DNA of 64,000 bases. Source: Bradyrhizobium sp. B124 (GTDB taxonomy: Bacteria > Pseudomonadota > Alphaproteobacteria > Rhizobiales > Xanthobacteraceae). The notes under the pieces were generated by a model. That model was not told the origin of the DNA. It searched no databases and saw only the letters and a list, made by a program, of their open reading frames with translations. The DNA lies in NCBI RefSeq assembly GCF_038967635.1, contig NZ_CP152413.1, positions 5,398,001 through 5,462,000 of the forward strand, in the 5' to 3' direction. The position numbers and the translations under genes were made by a program. Positions 55,622 through 64,000 of this stretch are shown here, piece by piece. How positions within the stretch are numbered: the first letter of the stretch is position 1; each line of letters begins with the position of its first letter.

Positions 55622-57496
55622 CTAATGCAGCCCCAGCGCCTGCGCCAAATTGAAGGTCAGGAAGCTCGCGACATAGGCCAGCGCGAGCATGTACAGGAAC
55701 GTCACCACCATCCACTTCGCGCCGCCGGTCTCGCGGCGGATCACCGCGAGCGTCGAGGCGCATTGCGGGGCGAAGATGTACCAGACCAGCATCGACAGCG
55801 CGGTCGCCAGCGTCCATTTCTGCGCCAGCACCTGGCCGATCTGCTCCGCCGCCTCCTTGCCGCCCTCGATCGAATAGACGGTGCCGAGCGCCGCGACCGC
55901 GACCTCGCGCGCCGCCATGCCCGGGATCAGCGCCACCGCGATCTGCCAGTTGAAGCCGATCGGCCGCAGCAGCGGCTCGAGCGCGTGGCCGATCATCGCG
56001 GCGAAGCTGTAGTTGATCGCCGGCCCCTCGGCGCCGGCCGGCGCGGTCGGGAACGAGGCCAGGAACCAGATCAGCACCATCATCGAGAGGATCGTGGTGC
56101 CGGCGCGATACAGGAACATCTTCGCGCGATTGAGCACGCCGATCGCGATGCTGCGCAGCCGCGGCACCTTGTAGTCGGGCAATTCCAGCATGAACGGCGC
56201 CGGCGCGTGGTCGCGCCAGAGAAAGAACTTTGCGATCGCCGAGACCGTCAGCGCGCTGGTGATGCCGGCGGCATAGAGGCCGAACATCACGAGCCCCTGC
56301 AGATTGACGAAACCCCACAGCGAGGTCGACGGAACGAAGGCCGAGATGATCAGCGTATAGACCGGAATCCGCGCCGAGCAGGTCATCAGCGGCGCGATCA
56401 GGATCGTGGTCAGGCGGTCACGCCGGTTGTCGATCACCCGCGTCGCCATGATGCCGGGAATGGCGCAGGCAAAGCTCGACAGCAACGGAATGAAGGCGCG
56501 GCCGTGCAGCCCGGCGCCGCCCATGATGCGGTCCATCAGGAATGCGGCGCGCGCCATGTAGCCGAAATCTTCCAGCAGCAGGATGAACAGAAAGATGATG
56601 ATGATCTGCGGCAGGAACACGATGACGCTGCCGACGCCCGAGATGAGGCCGTTCTGCAGGAAGCTCTGCAACAGGCTCCAGCTTTCCGGCAGCAAATCGT
56701 GGATCAGCTGGCCAAGCGCGGAGAAGCCGTCCGACAGCAATTCCATCGCCGGCTGCGCCCAGGTGAACACCGCCTGGAACATCACGAACAGGATCACGGC
56801 CAGGATCACGAGACCCCAGACCGGATGCAGCACGACCGAATCGATCCGGTTGGTCAGTGTGTCGGGTTTGGTCGGCAGCGTGACGGCTGCCGCGATGATG
56901 CGGTCCGCCTCGCGCTGCGCCGCCTTGAGGTCGGCGATCGTCGGCGCCGCCCACTCGCTGGCCGCCGCCTCATGCGACTTCGCCAGGAATTCGTCGGTCC
57001 GCTTCAAGAGCTCGTCGACACCGCCCTTGCGGACCGCAACCGAGGTCACGATCGGCAGGCCGAGCTCCTGCGACATGCGATCGAGATCGATCGTGACGCC
57101 GCGGCGCCTCGCGATATCGATCATGTTGAGCACAAGCATCATCGGCCGGCCGACGCGCTTCAGCTCGAGCACCAGCCGCAAGGTCAGCCGCAGATTGGTG
57201 GCGTCCGCGACGCAGAGCACGAGATCGGGCACCGCCTCGCCGTCAAAGCGGCCGAGCACGATGTCGCGGGTGATTTCCTCGTCCGGGCTGCGGCCGCGCA
57301 GCGAATAGGTGCCGGGCAGGTCGAGCACCGTCACGCTGCGGCCCTCCGGCGTGACGAAGCCGCCGGATTTGCGCTCGACCGTGACGCCCGGATAATTGGC
57401 GACCTTCTGGCTGCTGCCGGTCAACCGGTTGAACAGCGACGTCTTGCCGGTGTTCGGCGCGCCGACCAGCGCCAGGCGCAGGGATGCAGTTGTCAT
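55622..57496 (-). CDS. feoB: Ferrous iron transport protein B
   Basis: Inner-membrane Fe(II) transporter with an N-terminal GTPase. G1 GAPNTGKTSLFNRLTG (residues 12-27), DLPGTYSLRGRSPDEE (G3 and switch), LNMIDIA (G4), then helical spacer and membrane part with Gate motifs (IPLLSSFACAIPGIMATRVI, and IPGMAAREVAVAALGTVYSIEGG). 624 residues, shorter than the roughly 770 of E. coli FeoB, but both Gate halves are present. Its ATG overlaps the feoA stop (ATGA). No FeoC gene follows. Confidence 0.96.
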   Translation of the reverse strand: MTTASLRLALVGAPNTGKTSLFNRLTGSSQKVANYPGVTVERKSGGFVTPEGRSVTVLDLPGTYSLRGRSPDEEITRDIVLGRFDGEAVPDLVLCVADATNLRLTLRLVLELKRVGRPMMLVLNMIDIARRRGVTIDLDRMSQELGLPIVTSVAVRKGGVDELLKRTDEFLAKSHEAAASEWAAPTIADLKAAQREADRIIAAAVTLPTKPDTLTNRIDSVVLHPVWGLVILAVILFVMFQAVFTWAQPAMELLSDGFSALGQLIHDLLPESWSLLQSFLQNGLISGVGSVIVFLPQIIIIFLFILLLEDFGYMARAAFLMDRIMGGAGLHGRAFIPLLSSFACAIPGIMATRVIDNRRDRLTTILIAPLMTCSARIPVYTLIISAFVPSTSLWGFVNLQGLVMFGLYAAGITSALTVSAIAKFFLWRDHAPAPFMLELPDYKVPRLRSIAIGVLNRAKMFLYRAGTTILSMMVLIWFLASFPTAPAGAEGPAINYSFAAMIGHALEPLLRPIGFNWQIAVALIPGMAAREVAVAALGTVYSIEGGKEAAEQIGQVLAQKWTLATALSMLVWYIFAPQCASTLAVIRRETGGAKWMVVTFLYMLALAYVASFLTFNLAQALGLH

Positions 57497-57780
57497 TCGA
57501 CGATCACGGCCATGGCTTCGCTCCGGCGCAGCGCGATCGTGATGTTGTCGACGCGCACCGCGATCGGATCCCGTCGGATCGTGCCTTCATGCAGGATTTC
57601 CACGCGTGCGCCCTCGACAAATCCCATCTCCACCAAGCGCTGCTCGAGCTCCTGCGGAGAGAGCGATGAACCCGTCACGAGCGCATCGAGCCTGATGATT
57701 TTTCCGACAAAACCGCGATCCGCATGTCCGAGCCGGATGTCCCGTAAGTTATCCTGGGAGGAGTTTGGATCGCCTGTCAT
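57493..57780 (-). CDS. feoA: Ferrous iron transport protein A
   Basis: 95-residue SH3-like accessory protein of the Feo system. VTGSSLSPQELEQRLVEMGFVEGARVEILHEGTIRRDPIAVRVDNITIALRRSEAMAVIVE covers the FeoA domain. About 30 extra N-terminal residues (MTGDPNSSQDNLRDIRLGHADRG) precede it, so the true start may be slightly later, but the ATG at 57780 is the first. The Feo genes are coupled by ATGA, and an Irr-like palindrome lies 53 bp upstream. Confidence 0.93.
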   Translation of the reverse strand: MTGDPNSSQDNLRDIRLGHADRGFVGKIIRLDALVTGSSLSPQELEQRLVEMGFVEGARVEILHEGTIRRDPIAVRVDNITIALRRSEAMAVIVE

Positions 57781-57833
57781 GCGGCCTGTGTTTCAGCAGG
57801 TAGTCACAGGGTCAAGCATTTGCCCGTGAGTGG

Positions 57834-57850
57834 TTTTAGAACTCCTAAAA
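57834..57850. promoter_or_regulatory. Irr/ICE-like palindrome upstream of feoA
   Basis: TTTTAGAACTCCTAAAA is a 17-nt near-perfect palindrome (eight-base arms around one central base, one mismatched pair). It lies 53 bp upstream of feoA and stands out in a GC-rich region. Its AT-rich TTTAGAA arm matches rhizobial iron-control elements. Direct control by Irr or Fur is inferred. Confidence 0.55.
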
Positions 57851-58146
57851 ACAGTGCCCGCGATCGTCATCCCGGCCGATTTTCCGCTTGACCGCCGCGC
57901 CCTCGCTAACGAGGTCGTGATCCCGCCGGGCGGCATCGGCCTGGCCGGCACAATTGGGTTGACCACGCGGGCGGCATTGCCCCTCCGCGGCGGGCCCGAG
58001 CGCGGACCGGCTGCCGGCCGATCGCTCTGGACACCCTTCTGCTGCCTGCGGACGGCGGATCGCCATCCGCACGGCCATCCGGGTCGGGGTTTCGCTTCCT
58101 CCGGCGCGACGGTTTGCGTTAAGGTCCGCAAGAAGCCGGAGCGCCC
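57851..58146 (+). other. Intergenic region between feoA and histidine kinase
   Basis: 296 bp without a supportable gene. A plus-strand frame of about 114 codons crosses it but has odd composition, no family resemblance and overlaps the kinase start. It probably contains the kinase promoter; I could not fix it. Confidence 0.5.
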
Positions 58147-60291
58147 GTGCCGACCGCACACCGCAATTCGCTGAGACTGCTGCAATGGATGATGGCCGCT
58201 TCGCTGGCCCTTCCGCTGGCGCTGTTCGTGTTTGCTTCCGCGATGTCCCGGATCTCGACCAGAGAGGCCGCCGACCAGGAAATCCAGCGCACGCTCGACG
58301 TCGCCCACGAGCACGCGCTCAAGGTGTTCGAGACCATCGACCGCAGCCTGGGCGAGATCACTGAGGTCGTCCGCGGCATGAGCGACGCCGACATCGCCGC
58401 GCGCGAGAAGAGCCTGCACGAGCGGCTGCGCCGGGTCGCCGACACGCTCCCCCAGGTGAAATCGATCTGGGTGTTCGATGCCAACGGCCATGCGCTGGTC
58501 AACAGCCTGGTGCAACCGGCCCCCGACATCGATTTCTCGGATCGGGATTACTTCCGCATCCACGCCGAGCGCGACATCGGCACCTATATCGGCGAGGTGC
58601 TGACGCCGCGGCCACCCTATCAGGGTGCGCGGTTCTTCAGCGTCGGCCGCCGCCGCAACAACGAGGACGGCAGCTTTGGCGGCGTGATCCAGGCCTCCGT
58701 GCTTCCGGAATATTTCGAGAATTTCTACGCCAAGATCGGCCGCGAGCCCGGCAGCTTCCTGGCGCTGATCCGGACCGATGGCTCGATACTGGCGCATTTC
58801 CCTGTCATCGACCACGACGCCAGGTTTGACCCGAGCGGGCCGCTGGGGCGACAGGTCGTCGCCAATCCCGAGACCGGCGGCATGACGATCCGTTCCCCGG
58901 CCGACGGTATCGAACGGCGCATGCGCTATCAGCGGCTGGCCGAATACCCGATCTATGTCAGCGCCGGGCTCGAAACCTCGGCGATCCAGGCGCGCTGGAT
59001 CTCGACCATGGCGCAGCACCTGATCTTCGGCATACCGGCCACCGCGCTGCTGTTTGGCCTGCTCGCGCTCGCCTTCCGGCGAACCGAGCGCCTGCAGGAG
59101 GAGGCCGACCGGCGCATCGAGGCCGAGGACGCGTTGCGGCATGGCCAGCGATTGGAGGCACTCGGGCAACTCACCGGCGGCGTCGCGCATGACTTCAACA
59201 ATCTGCTCACCGTGATCCGCGCTTCGGTCGACATGTTGCGGCGGCCGGACTTGCCGGAGGCGCGGCGGCAGCGCTACATCGATGCGATCTCCAACACCGT
59301 GAACCGTGCTGCCAAGCTGACCAACCAGCTGCTCGCGTTCGCGCGCCGGCAAACCCTCAAGCCCGAGGTGTTCGACGTCTGCCAGAATGTCCGCACCCTG
59401 AGCGAGATGATCACCACCCTGATCGGCTCGCGCATCGAGATCACAGCGCAGGTGCCGGACGAGACCTGCCTCGTCAACGCCGATGCCGGCCAGTTCGAGA
59501 CCGCCATCATCAATATGGCGGTGAATGCGCGCGACGCGATGGACGGCGTCGGCCGGCTCACGATCGCGGTCCGCGCCGTGAAGAATTTGCCGTCCGAGGC
59601 GGTCACGCCGCCGAGCCCGCACGGCCATATCGCGGTGTCGGTGGCCGATACCGGCGTCGGAATTCCGCAGGAGCTGTTCGGCCGCATCTTCGAGCCGTTC
59701 TACACCACCAAGGAGGTCGGTCACGGCACCGGCCTTGGCCTGTCGCAGGTGTTCGGCTTCGCCAAGCAATCCGGCGGCGAGGTCACCGTGACCAGTGAAG
59801 TCGGCAAGGGCTCGACGTTCACGCTGTATCTCCCGCGTGTGGTCGGCAGACACAACGCACAATCGCCGCTCACGGAGGATGCGCCTTCGATCGATCAGAC
59901 CAGCGCGTCGGTCCTCATCGTCGAGGACAATGCCGAGGTCGGAAAGTTCGCCGCCGACACCCTGACCCAGCTCGGCTGCACCTGCGTTCTGGTCGAGAAC
60001 GCAACCCACGCGCTGGAAGAGCTGGCCGTCGACCCCGACAGGTTCGACCTGGTGTTCACCGATGTCGTAATGCCCGGCATGAGCGGCATCGAGCTTGCGG
60101 AGGAGATCCGCCGGCAGCGGCTCGATCTGCCGATCGTGCTTGCCTCCGGCTACAGCCAGGTGCTGTCGCAGCAGGGCAGCGGCGGCTTCGAGCTGTTGCA
60201 GAAGCCGTATTCGGCCGAGCAGCTGGCGCGCGTGCTGCACAAGGCCACCCGCTCGCGCCGGCTGAAGCGGGACCAGGCGCCGGCGTCGTGA
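58147..60291 (+). CDS. Hybrid sensor histidine kinase/response regulator
   Basis: 714 residues. Membrane helices at about 15-32 and 290-310 bracket a periplasmic double-Cache-like sensor (residues 35-285; FSDRDYFRIHAERDIGTYIG, IRTDGSILAHFP). Then HisKA with H348 in GGVAHDFNNLLTVI, and HATPase with N460 (NMAVNARDAM), G1 DTGVGIP and G2 GHGTGLGLSQ. The C-terminal receiver has E593/D594, phospho-acceptor D639 (FDLVFTDVVMPGMSG) and the KP pair in LLQKPYS. No HPt or output domain and no adjacent response regulator, so it needs a distant partner. GTG start at 58147. Confidence 0.93.
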   Translation: MPTAHRNSLRLLQWMMAASLALPLALFVFASAMSRISTREAADQEIQRTLDVAHEHALKVFETIDRSLGEITEVVRGMSDADIAAREKSLHERLRRVADTLPQVKSIWVFDANGHALVNSLVQPAPDIDFSDRDYFRIHAERDIGTYIGEVLTPRPPYQGARFFSVGRRRNNEDGSFGGVIQASVLPEYFENFYAKIGREPGSFLALIRTDGSILAHFPVIDHDARFDPSGPLGRQVVANPETGGMTIRSPADGIERRMRYQRLAEYPIYVSAGLETSAIQARWISTMAQHLIFGIPATALLFGLLALAFRRTERLQEEADRRIEAEDALRHGQRLEALGQLTGGVAHDFNNLLTVIRASVDMLRRPDLPEARRQRYIDAISNTVNRAAKLTNQLLAFARRQTLKPEVFDVCQNVRTLSEMITTLIGSRIEITAQVPDETCLVNADAGQFETAIINMAVNARDAMDGVGRLTIAVRAVKNLPSEAVTPPSPHGHIAVSVADTGVGIPQELFGRIFEPFYTTKEVGHGTGLGLSQVFGFAKQSGGEVTVTSEVGKGSTFTLYLPRVVGRHNAQSPLTEDAPSIDQTSASVLIVEDNAEVGKFAADTLTQLGCTCVLVENATHALEELAVDPDRFDLVFTDVVMPGMSGIELAEEIRRQRLDLPIVLASGYSQVLSQQGSGGFELLQKPYSAEQLARVLHKATRSRRLKRDQAPAS

Positions 60292-60322
60292 GGTGATGGC
60301 GTGCGCGCGCCACAAACGCGAT

Positions 60323-60451
60323 GTCGTCCCTGCAAAGCAGGGACCCATAACCACAGGATCGGGCTGTTGAGTAGGCTGTGGCTCCAGCGACGCCTGATGA
60401 CGACCATTCGTGGTCATGGGTCCCGGGTCGCGCTGCGCTCGCCGGGACGAC
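60323..60451. repeat. GTCGTCCC-family paired-hairpin repeat
   Basis: Begins GTCGTCCCTGCAAAGCAGGG and ends GCTCGCCGGGACGAC. The two ends have diverged from each other yet each remains self-complementary, suggesting a hybrid of two subtypes (compare 10393 and 14996). Confidence 0.85.
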
Positions 60452-60543
60452 ACCGAATATTTGGCTCCGCCGGTGAGTCATATTCTGTCGCGCCGCGTCG
60501 GAACAACATCGGAACCTTCTGATTTCCCTCGCGTTGTCGCGCT

Positions 60544-62607
60544 ATGGGCAAAGCCGAGGCAAAATCCAGATCGTCGAACAGGCCCTCGCCGGCGAAGGCC
60601 AACTCGGCCCGGAAAGCCAGTGCGACGCGCAGCGATACCGAAGACAGCGACGCCGCACCGGGCGAGGCTGGCGACAAATCCGAATTCGTCGAGATCATTG
60701 CCGAAGACGGCGAGCATGTCGAACCGCCGCCGCCGGAAATTATCGAACCCGATCCCGAACTGTCGCCCGAAAAGGCCGAACAAGCGCGCAAGGACTATTT
60801 GCTGACGCGATTCTGGATCACCGCGCGCGGCTACTGGGGCCAGAGCGGCGACCGGCTGGCGTGGCTGTTCACGATCGGCCTGCTGCTGCTGATCGTCGCC
60901 AATGTCGCCGTGCAGTACGGCATCAATGTCTGGAATCGCGCGATCTTCGATGCGATCGAAAAGCGGGATTCGGTCAGTGTCTTTCACCTGACTGCCATCT
61001 TCTTTCCGCTCGCGATCGGCAGCGTGCTGCTGGGCGTCGCCCAGGTGTTCGGCCGCATGGGCATTCAGCGGCGCTGGCGCGCCTGGCTGACCAACGCCGT
61101 CGTCTCGCGCTGGCTGGCGAACGGCCGCTACTACCAGCTCAATCTGGTCGACGGTGATCACAAGAATCCGGAATACCGCATCGCCGAGGATCTGCGGATC
61201 GCAACCGACTCGCCGGTCGACTTCATCGCCGGTGTGACTTCGGCGCTGCTGTCCGCCGTCACGTTCATCGTCGTGCTCTGGACGATCGGCGGCGCCTTGA
61301 CGCTGACGGTCGGCGGCTCCTCCGTCAGCATCCCGGGCTTCCTGGTCATCGCCGCGATCATCTATGCCGCGATCGCGTCCGGCTCGATCATGGCGATCGG
61401 GCGCCGCTTCGTGCAGATTTCGGAGGAGAAGAACCAGGCTGAGGCCGAATTCCGCTATGTGCTGACCCGCTTGCGCGAGAACGGCGAAAGCATCGCGCTG
61501 CTCGGCGGCGAGGCCGAGGAACGCGATGGCATCGACAAGACGTTCTCGAACGTGTTGCGGCAATGGGCGCGGCTCGCCGGGCAGCACATGCGCACGACGC
61601 TGGTGTCGCAGGGATCGAATCTCATTGCGCCGGTGGTGCCCTTGCTCCTGTGCGCGCCAAAATTCCTCGAGGGCAGCATGACGCTCGGCCAGGTGATGCA
61701 GGCAGCCTCCGCCTTCACCATCGTGCAGACCGCATTCGGCTGGCTGGTCGACAATTATCCGCGGCTCGCCGACTGGAACGCCTGCGCGCGCCGGATCGCC
61801 TCGCTGATGATGTCGCTCGACGGGCTTGAACGCGCCGAGACCGGTGACGGCTTCGGCCGCATCAAGCGCGGCGAGACCGGCGGCGAGGCCATGCTGAGCC
61901 TCAACGACCTCTCCGTCACGCTCGACGACGGCACGGCCGTGGTCGGCGAAACCGAGGTCGCGATCGAGGCCGGGGAACGGCTGCTGGTCGCCGGCGAATC
62001 CGGGACCGGCAAGAGCACGCTGGTCCGCGCCATCGCTGGCTTGTGGCCCTGGGGCGGCGGCAGCGTCAGCCTGCATGCGGACCGCCGCCTGTTCATGCTG
62101 CCGCAGAAGCCCTACGTGCCCTCGGGCACGCTGCGGCGCGCAGTGGCCTATCCTGGCGCGGCGGAGGACTGGAACGTCGATGAGATCGGCGACGCCCTGC
62201 ACAAGGTCGGCCTCGACCATCTCAAGGAGAAGATCGAGGACGACGCGCCATGGGACCAGACGCTGTCCGGCGGCGAGAAGCAACGACTCGCCTTTGCCCG
62301 CCTGCTGCTGCACAGCCCCGACATCGTCGTGCTCGACGAGGCGACCTCGGCGCTCGACGAAAAGAGCCAGGACAAGATGATGGAAATGGTGACGACGGAA
62401 TTGCCAAAGGCGACCATCGTCAGCGTCGCCCATCGCGTCGAGCTCGAAGCATTCCATAGCCGCAAGATCGTGCTGGAGCGCCGCAAGGGTGGTGCGAAGC
62501 TGGTCAGCGACGTCGACCTGATCCCGCGCAAGGGCAAGCGAAGGCTACTCGGACGCTTCCTGCGGCAGCGGCGAAGCTCCACCAAGGCGTCGGACAAGGC
62601 AGCATAA
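60544..62607 (+). CDS. ABC transporter permease/ATPase (SbmA/BacA-YddA type)
   Basis: 687-residue fused half-transporter. An 85-residue charged, disordered N-terminus precedes an ABC_membrane_2/SbmA-BacA-like membrane domain (about 90-410, with FWITARGYWGQSGDRLAWLF and RRWRAWLTNAVVSRWLANGRYYQLNL). The nucleotide-binding domain has Walker A GESGTGKST (484-492), signature LSGGEKQRLAFARLLL and Walker B IVVLDEATSALDE. Relatives take part in import of peptides or very-long-chain fatty acid handling; BacA relatives matter in legume symbiosis, but this YddA/ABCD-like type is distinct. ATG at 60544. Confidence 0.93.
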   Translation: MGKAEAKSRSSNRPSPAKANSARKASATRSDTEDSDAAPGEAGDKSEFVEIIAEDGEHVEPPPPEIIEPDPELSPEKAEQARKDYLLTRFWITARGYWGQSGDRLAWLFTIGLLLLIVANVAVQYGINVWNRAIFDAIEKRDSVSVFHLTAIFFPLAIGSVLLGVAQVFGRMGIQRRWRAWLTNAVVSRWLANGRYYQLNLVDGDHKNPEYRIAEDLRIATDSPVDFIAGVTSALLSAVTFIVVLWTIGGALTLTVGGSSVSIPGFLVIAAIIYAAIASGSIMAIGRRFVQISEEKNQAEAEFRYVLTRLRENGESIALLGGEAEERDGIDKTFSNVLRQWARLAGQHMRTTLVSQGSNLIAPVVPLLLCAPKFLEGSMTLGQVMQAASAFTIVQTAFGWLVDNYPRLADWNACARRIASLMMSLDGLERAETGDGFGRIKRGETGGEAMLSLNDLSVTLDDGTAVVGETEVAIEAGERLLVAGESGTGKSTLVRAIAGLWPWGGGSVSLHADRRLFMLPQKPYVPSGTLRRAVAYPGAAEDWNVDEIGDALHKVGLDHLKEKIEDDAPWDQTLSGGEKQRLAFARLLLHSPDIVVLDEATSALDEKSQDKMMEMVTTELPKATIVSVAHRVELEAFHSRKIVLERRKGGAKLVSDVDLIPRKGKRRLLGRFLRQRRSSTKASDKAA

Positions 62608-62613
62608 CGGGCG

Positions 62614-63495
62614 TTGGCGCTCCGATCAAAACCGGCTATGCATGCCGCGCTTTCGATGAGGCCATGCGTGATCCCGAGCAACGACATTTCGCCGCCGCCG
62701 TTCGGCGCCCTGGCGCCCAATGCGGCGCAGGCCGCCATCATCCGGCTTGCGCATGGCAGCGGATTGAAGCGCGGCGCGTTCCGGCCCTGGCTGTCGCGGC
62801 TGGTCAATCTGTTCGGTTCGGGACCGCTTGATGTGACCTATCAGGGCGCATCGTTCCGCTTCTATCATCAGGCGAGCGCGACCGAGCGCGGCGCACTGTT
62901 CAATCCCGATTACAATCTGGAAGAGCTCGCCTTCCTGCGCCGGCATGTCGGCGCCGGCGGCACCTTCGTCGATCTCGGCGCCAATGTCGGCACCTATGCG
63001 CTGGCGCTGGCGCGCGACGTCGGGCCCAATGGCAAGGTGATCGCGATCGAGCCGCATCCGATGACGCATGCGCGGCTCAAATTCAACACACAGGCCTCCG
63101 GATACCCGCAGGTGCAGCTGGTTGCAGCCGCCGCAGGTCCGACCGACGGCGAGCTGATGATCGAGACCGACGGCGACAATCTCGGCGCCAGCCACATCGT
63201 CACCGGCACGCCCACGGGCAATGCGTTCAAGGTGCCGTCGCTGCGGCTGCAACGCATCCTCGAAGAGGCCGGCGCGACCAGCGTCGATGCACTGAAGATC
63301 GACGTCGAGGGGTTCGAGGACCGCGTGCTCACCGGCTTCTTCCGCGACGCGCCGGAGCAGCTGTGGCCGCGCGCGGTCGTGATCGAGCATCTGTCAAAGG
63401 ACGAATGGACCGACGACTGCATTGCGGACATGCACACGCGCGGTTATGTCGATCAGGGCCGGACGCGGAGCAACACGCTGCTTGTGCGCGGTTGA
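62614..63495 (+). CDS. FkbM-family methyltransferase
   Basis: About 280-293 residues. SAM-dependent methyltransferase of the FkbM type: FVDLGANVGTYALALARDVGPNGKVIAIEPHPMTHARLKFNTQ is motif I and the acidic loop, and VDALKIDVEGFEDRVLTGF is the characteristic IDVEGxE block. Such enzymes methylate sugar or polyketide hydroxyls; substrate here is unknown. The start is uncertain: TTG 62614, ATG 62638 or ATG 62656 are all in frame, and none has a clear ribosome site. It follows the ABC transporter by 6 bp if the TTG is used, so the two are probably co-transcribed. Confidence 0.85.
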   Translation: MALRSKPAMHAALSMRPCVIPSNDISPPPFGALAPNAAQAAIIRLAHGSGLKRGAFRPWLSRLVNLFGSGPLDVTYQGASFRFYHQASATERGALFNPDYNLEELAFLRRHVGAGGTFVDLGANVGTYALALARDVGPNGKVIAIEPHPMTHARLKFNTQASGYPQVQLVAAAAGPTDGELMIETDGDNLGASHIVTGTPTGNAFKVPSLRLQRILEEAGATSVDALKIDVEGFEDRVLTGFFRDAPEQLWPRAVVIEHLSKDEWTDDCIADMHTRGYVDQGRTRSNTLLVRG

Positions 63496-63569
63496 GGTGT
63501 AACCGCGGCCCAGGTCGGCCGCACCGGACGACGGACTTGCGTTCTCCTTTCCCTGAAAGAAGACGGACC

Positions 63570-63657
63570 GTAGCCCGGATGCAGCGCAGCGAAATCCGGG
63601 ACCAGACCATCCGCGGCTAGAGCAGCCCCGGATTGCACTGCGCTGCATCCGGGCTAC
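63570..63657. repeat. GTAGCCCGGAT-family paired-hairpin repeat
   Basis: Begins GTAGCCCGGATGCAGCGCAG and ends GCTGCATCCGGGCTAC. Third copy of the family (21473, 44002). A short CCCCTTTCCAAGGGG hairpin follows at 63668-63682. Confidence 0.88.
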
Positions 63658-63733
63658 ATCTTCATTTCCCCTTTCCAAGGGGAGGTAAAACGAGAGCGCG
63701 GATGCCAATGCGGCACAACGAGGGAAGCTCGCA

Positions 63734-64000
63734 ATGATCGACCCTATCGGCTTTTCGGTCTCCGACTACGAACGCGCGAAGACGTTCTACCAGACGGCGC
63801 TGGCGCCGCTCGGTTACGGCCTGATCATGGAAGTGCCCGCGGAAGTGACCGGCCACGCGCCTGCGGCGGGCTTCGGCGCCAACGGCAAGCCGGACTTCTG
63901 GATCGGCGGCGAAGGCGCGATGAACAAGCCGGTGCATATCGCGATCATAGCCAAGGACCGCGCCACCGTCGACGCCTTCTACAAGGCTGCGATGGCGGCC
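63734..64000 (+). CDS. VOC family (glyoxalase-fold) protein, truncated by window end
   Basis: 89 codons are visible before the right edge. The start MIDPIGFSVSDYERAKTFYQTALAPLGYGLIMEVP is the typical first beta-alpha-beta unit of the vicinal-oxygen-chelate superfamily (glyoxalase I, dioxygenases, bleomycin-resistance proteins). HIAIIAKDRATVDAFYKAAM begins the second unit. About one third to one half of the protein is probably missing. ATG at 63734. Specific activity cannot be assigned. Confidence 0.85.
   Translation, partial: MIDPIGFSVSDYERAKTFYQTALAPLGYGLIMEVPAEVTGHAPAAGFGANGKPDFWIGGEGAMNKPVHIAIIAKDRATVDAFYKAAMAA

Noticed and set aside
57830..58174. 114-codon plus-strand frame ahead of the histidine kinase
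   Set aside because: Overlaps the palindrome upstream of feoA and the kinase start, has unbiased composition and no homology I recognise.
57793..60453. 886-codon minus-strand open frame and 773-codon plus-strand frame at 55508
   Set aside because: Antisense to the histidine kinase and to feoB, respectively; both coding strands have full motif sets.

Overview
This window reads as chromosomal core sequence of a high-GC alphaproteobacterium of the Bradyrhizobium/Rhodopseudomonas group (Nitrobacteraceae). The main reasons are a malonyl-CoA synthetase very close to the Rhodopseudomonas palustris MatB I know, the acnA | ccmABCDG order, the short FtsY without a long acidic N-terminus, the split leuC/leuD/leuB loci, and many palindromic intergenic repeats of the kind common in Bradyrhizobium. 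I see no rRNA, tRNA, CRISPR array, transposase, integrase, prophage or defence island. The gene content is mostly housekeeping and transport.

Layout. 1-6 kb: acnA (cut by the left edge) is divergent from the cytochrome c maturation operon ccmA-ccmB-ccmC-ccmD-ccmG, followed by a small exported helix-hairpin-helix protein. 6-13 kb: septation protein A, ftsY, an RluA-type pseudouridine synthase, a DUF2336 protein, a GNAT acetyltransferase, mtaB and dapF. 13-16 kb: two exported proteins (GyrI-like and SIMPL/DUF541) and a metallo-beta-lactamase-fold hydrolase. 16-24 kb: ffh-rpsP-rimM, then a LysR/MFS/dehydrogenase cassette inserted ahead of trmD-rplS. 24-31.5 kb: leuC, a cluster of small exported His/Gly/Tyr-rich proteins, a minimal zinc metallopeptidase, leuD, a putative glycosyltransferase, a DUF6455 protein and a tiny membrane-anchored cytochrome c. 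31.5-38 kb: a CitE-like lyase, beta-carbonic anhydrase, a UPF0114 membrane protein, asd, two hypotheticals and leuB. 38-49 kb: three transporters, a molybdopterin oxidoreductase with its cytochrome b, a fasciclin protein, an SDR, matB, a DUF3658-like protein, a TauE/SafE permease and a LysR regulator. 49-64 kb: sdhCDAB, a Pat-like acyl-CoA synthetase/acetyltransferase fusion, feoAB, a hybrid histidine kinase, an SbmA/YddA-type ABC transporter, an FkbM methyltransferase and a truncated VOC protein.

Common threads. Iron and heme use recurs: aconitase, isopropylmalate isomerase, succinate dehydrogenase, heme export for cytochrome c, and ferrous iron uptake. The regions upstream of acnA/ccmA, leuC, sdhC and feoA each carry a TAGAA-type palindrome or half-palindrome resembling the rhizobial Irr operator (ICE). 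This is the most coherent regulatory signal in the window, but it is inference. The second pattern is repeats: at least five families of paired-hairpin repeats sit between genes, and one copy has been absorbed in frame into the 3' end of ccmC. I did not find a clearly new biological system. The least explained items are the His/Gly-rich exported cluster at 26-28.5 kb, the DUF6455/cytochrome c pair, and the repeat-derived CcmC tail.
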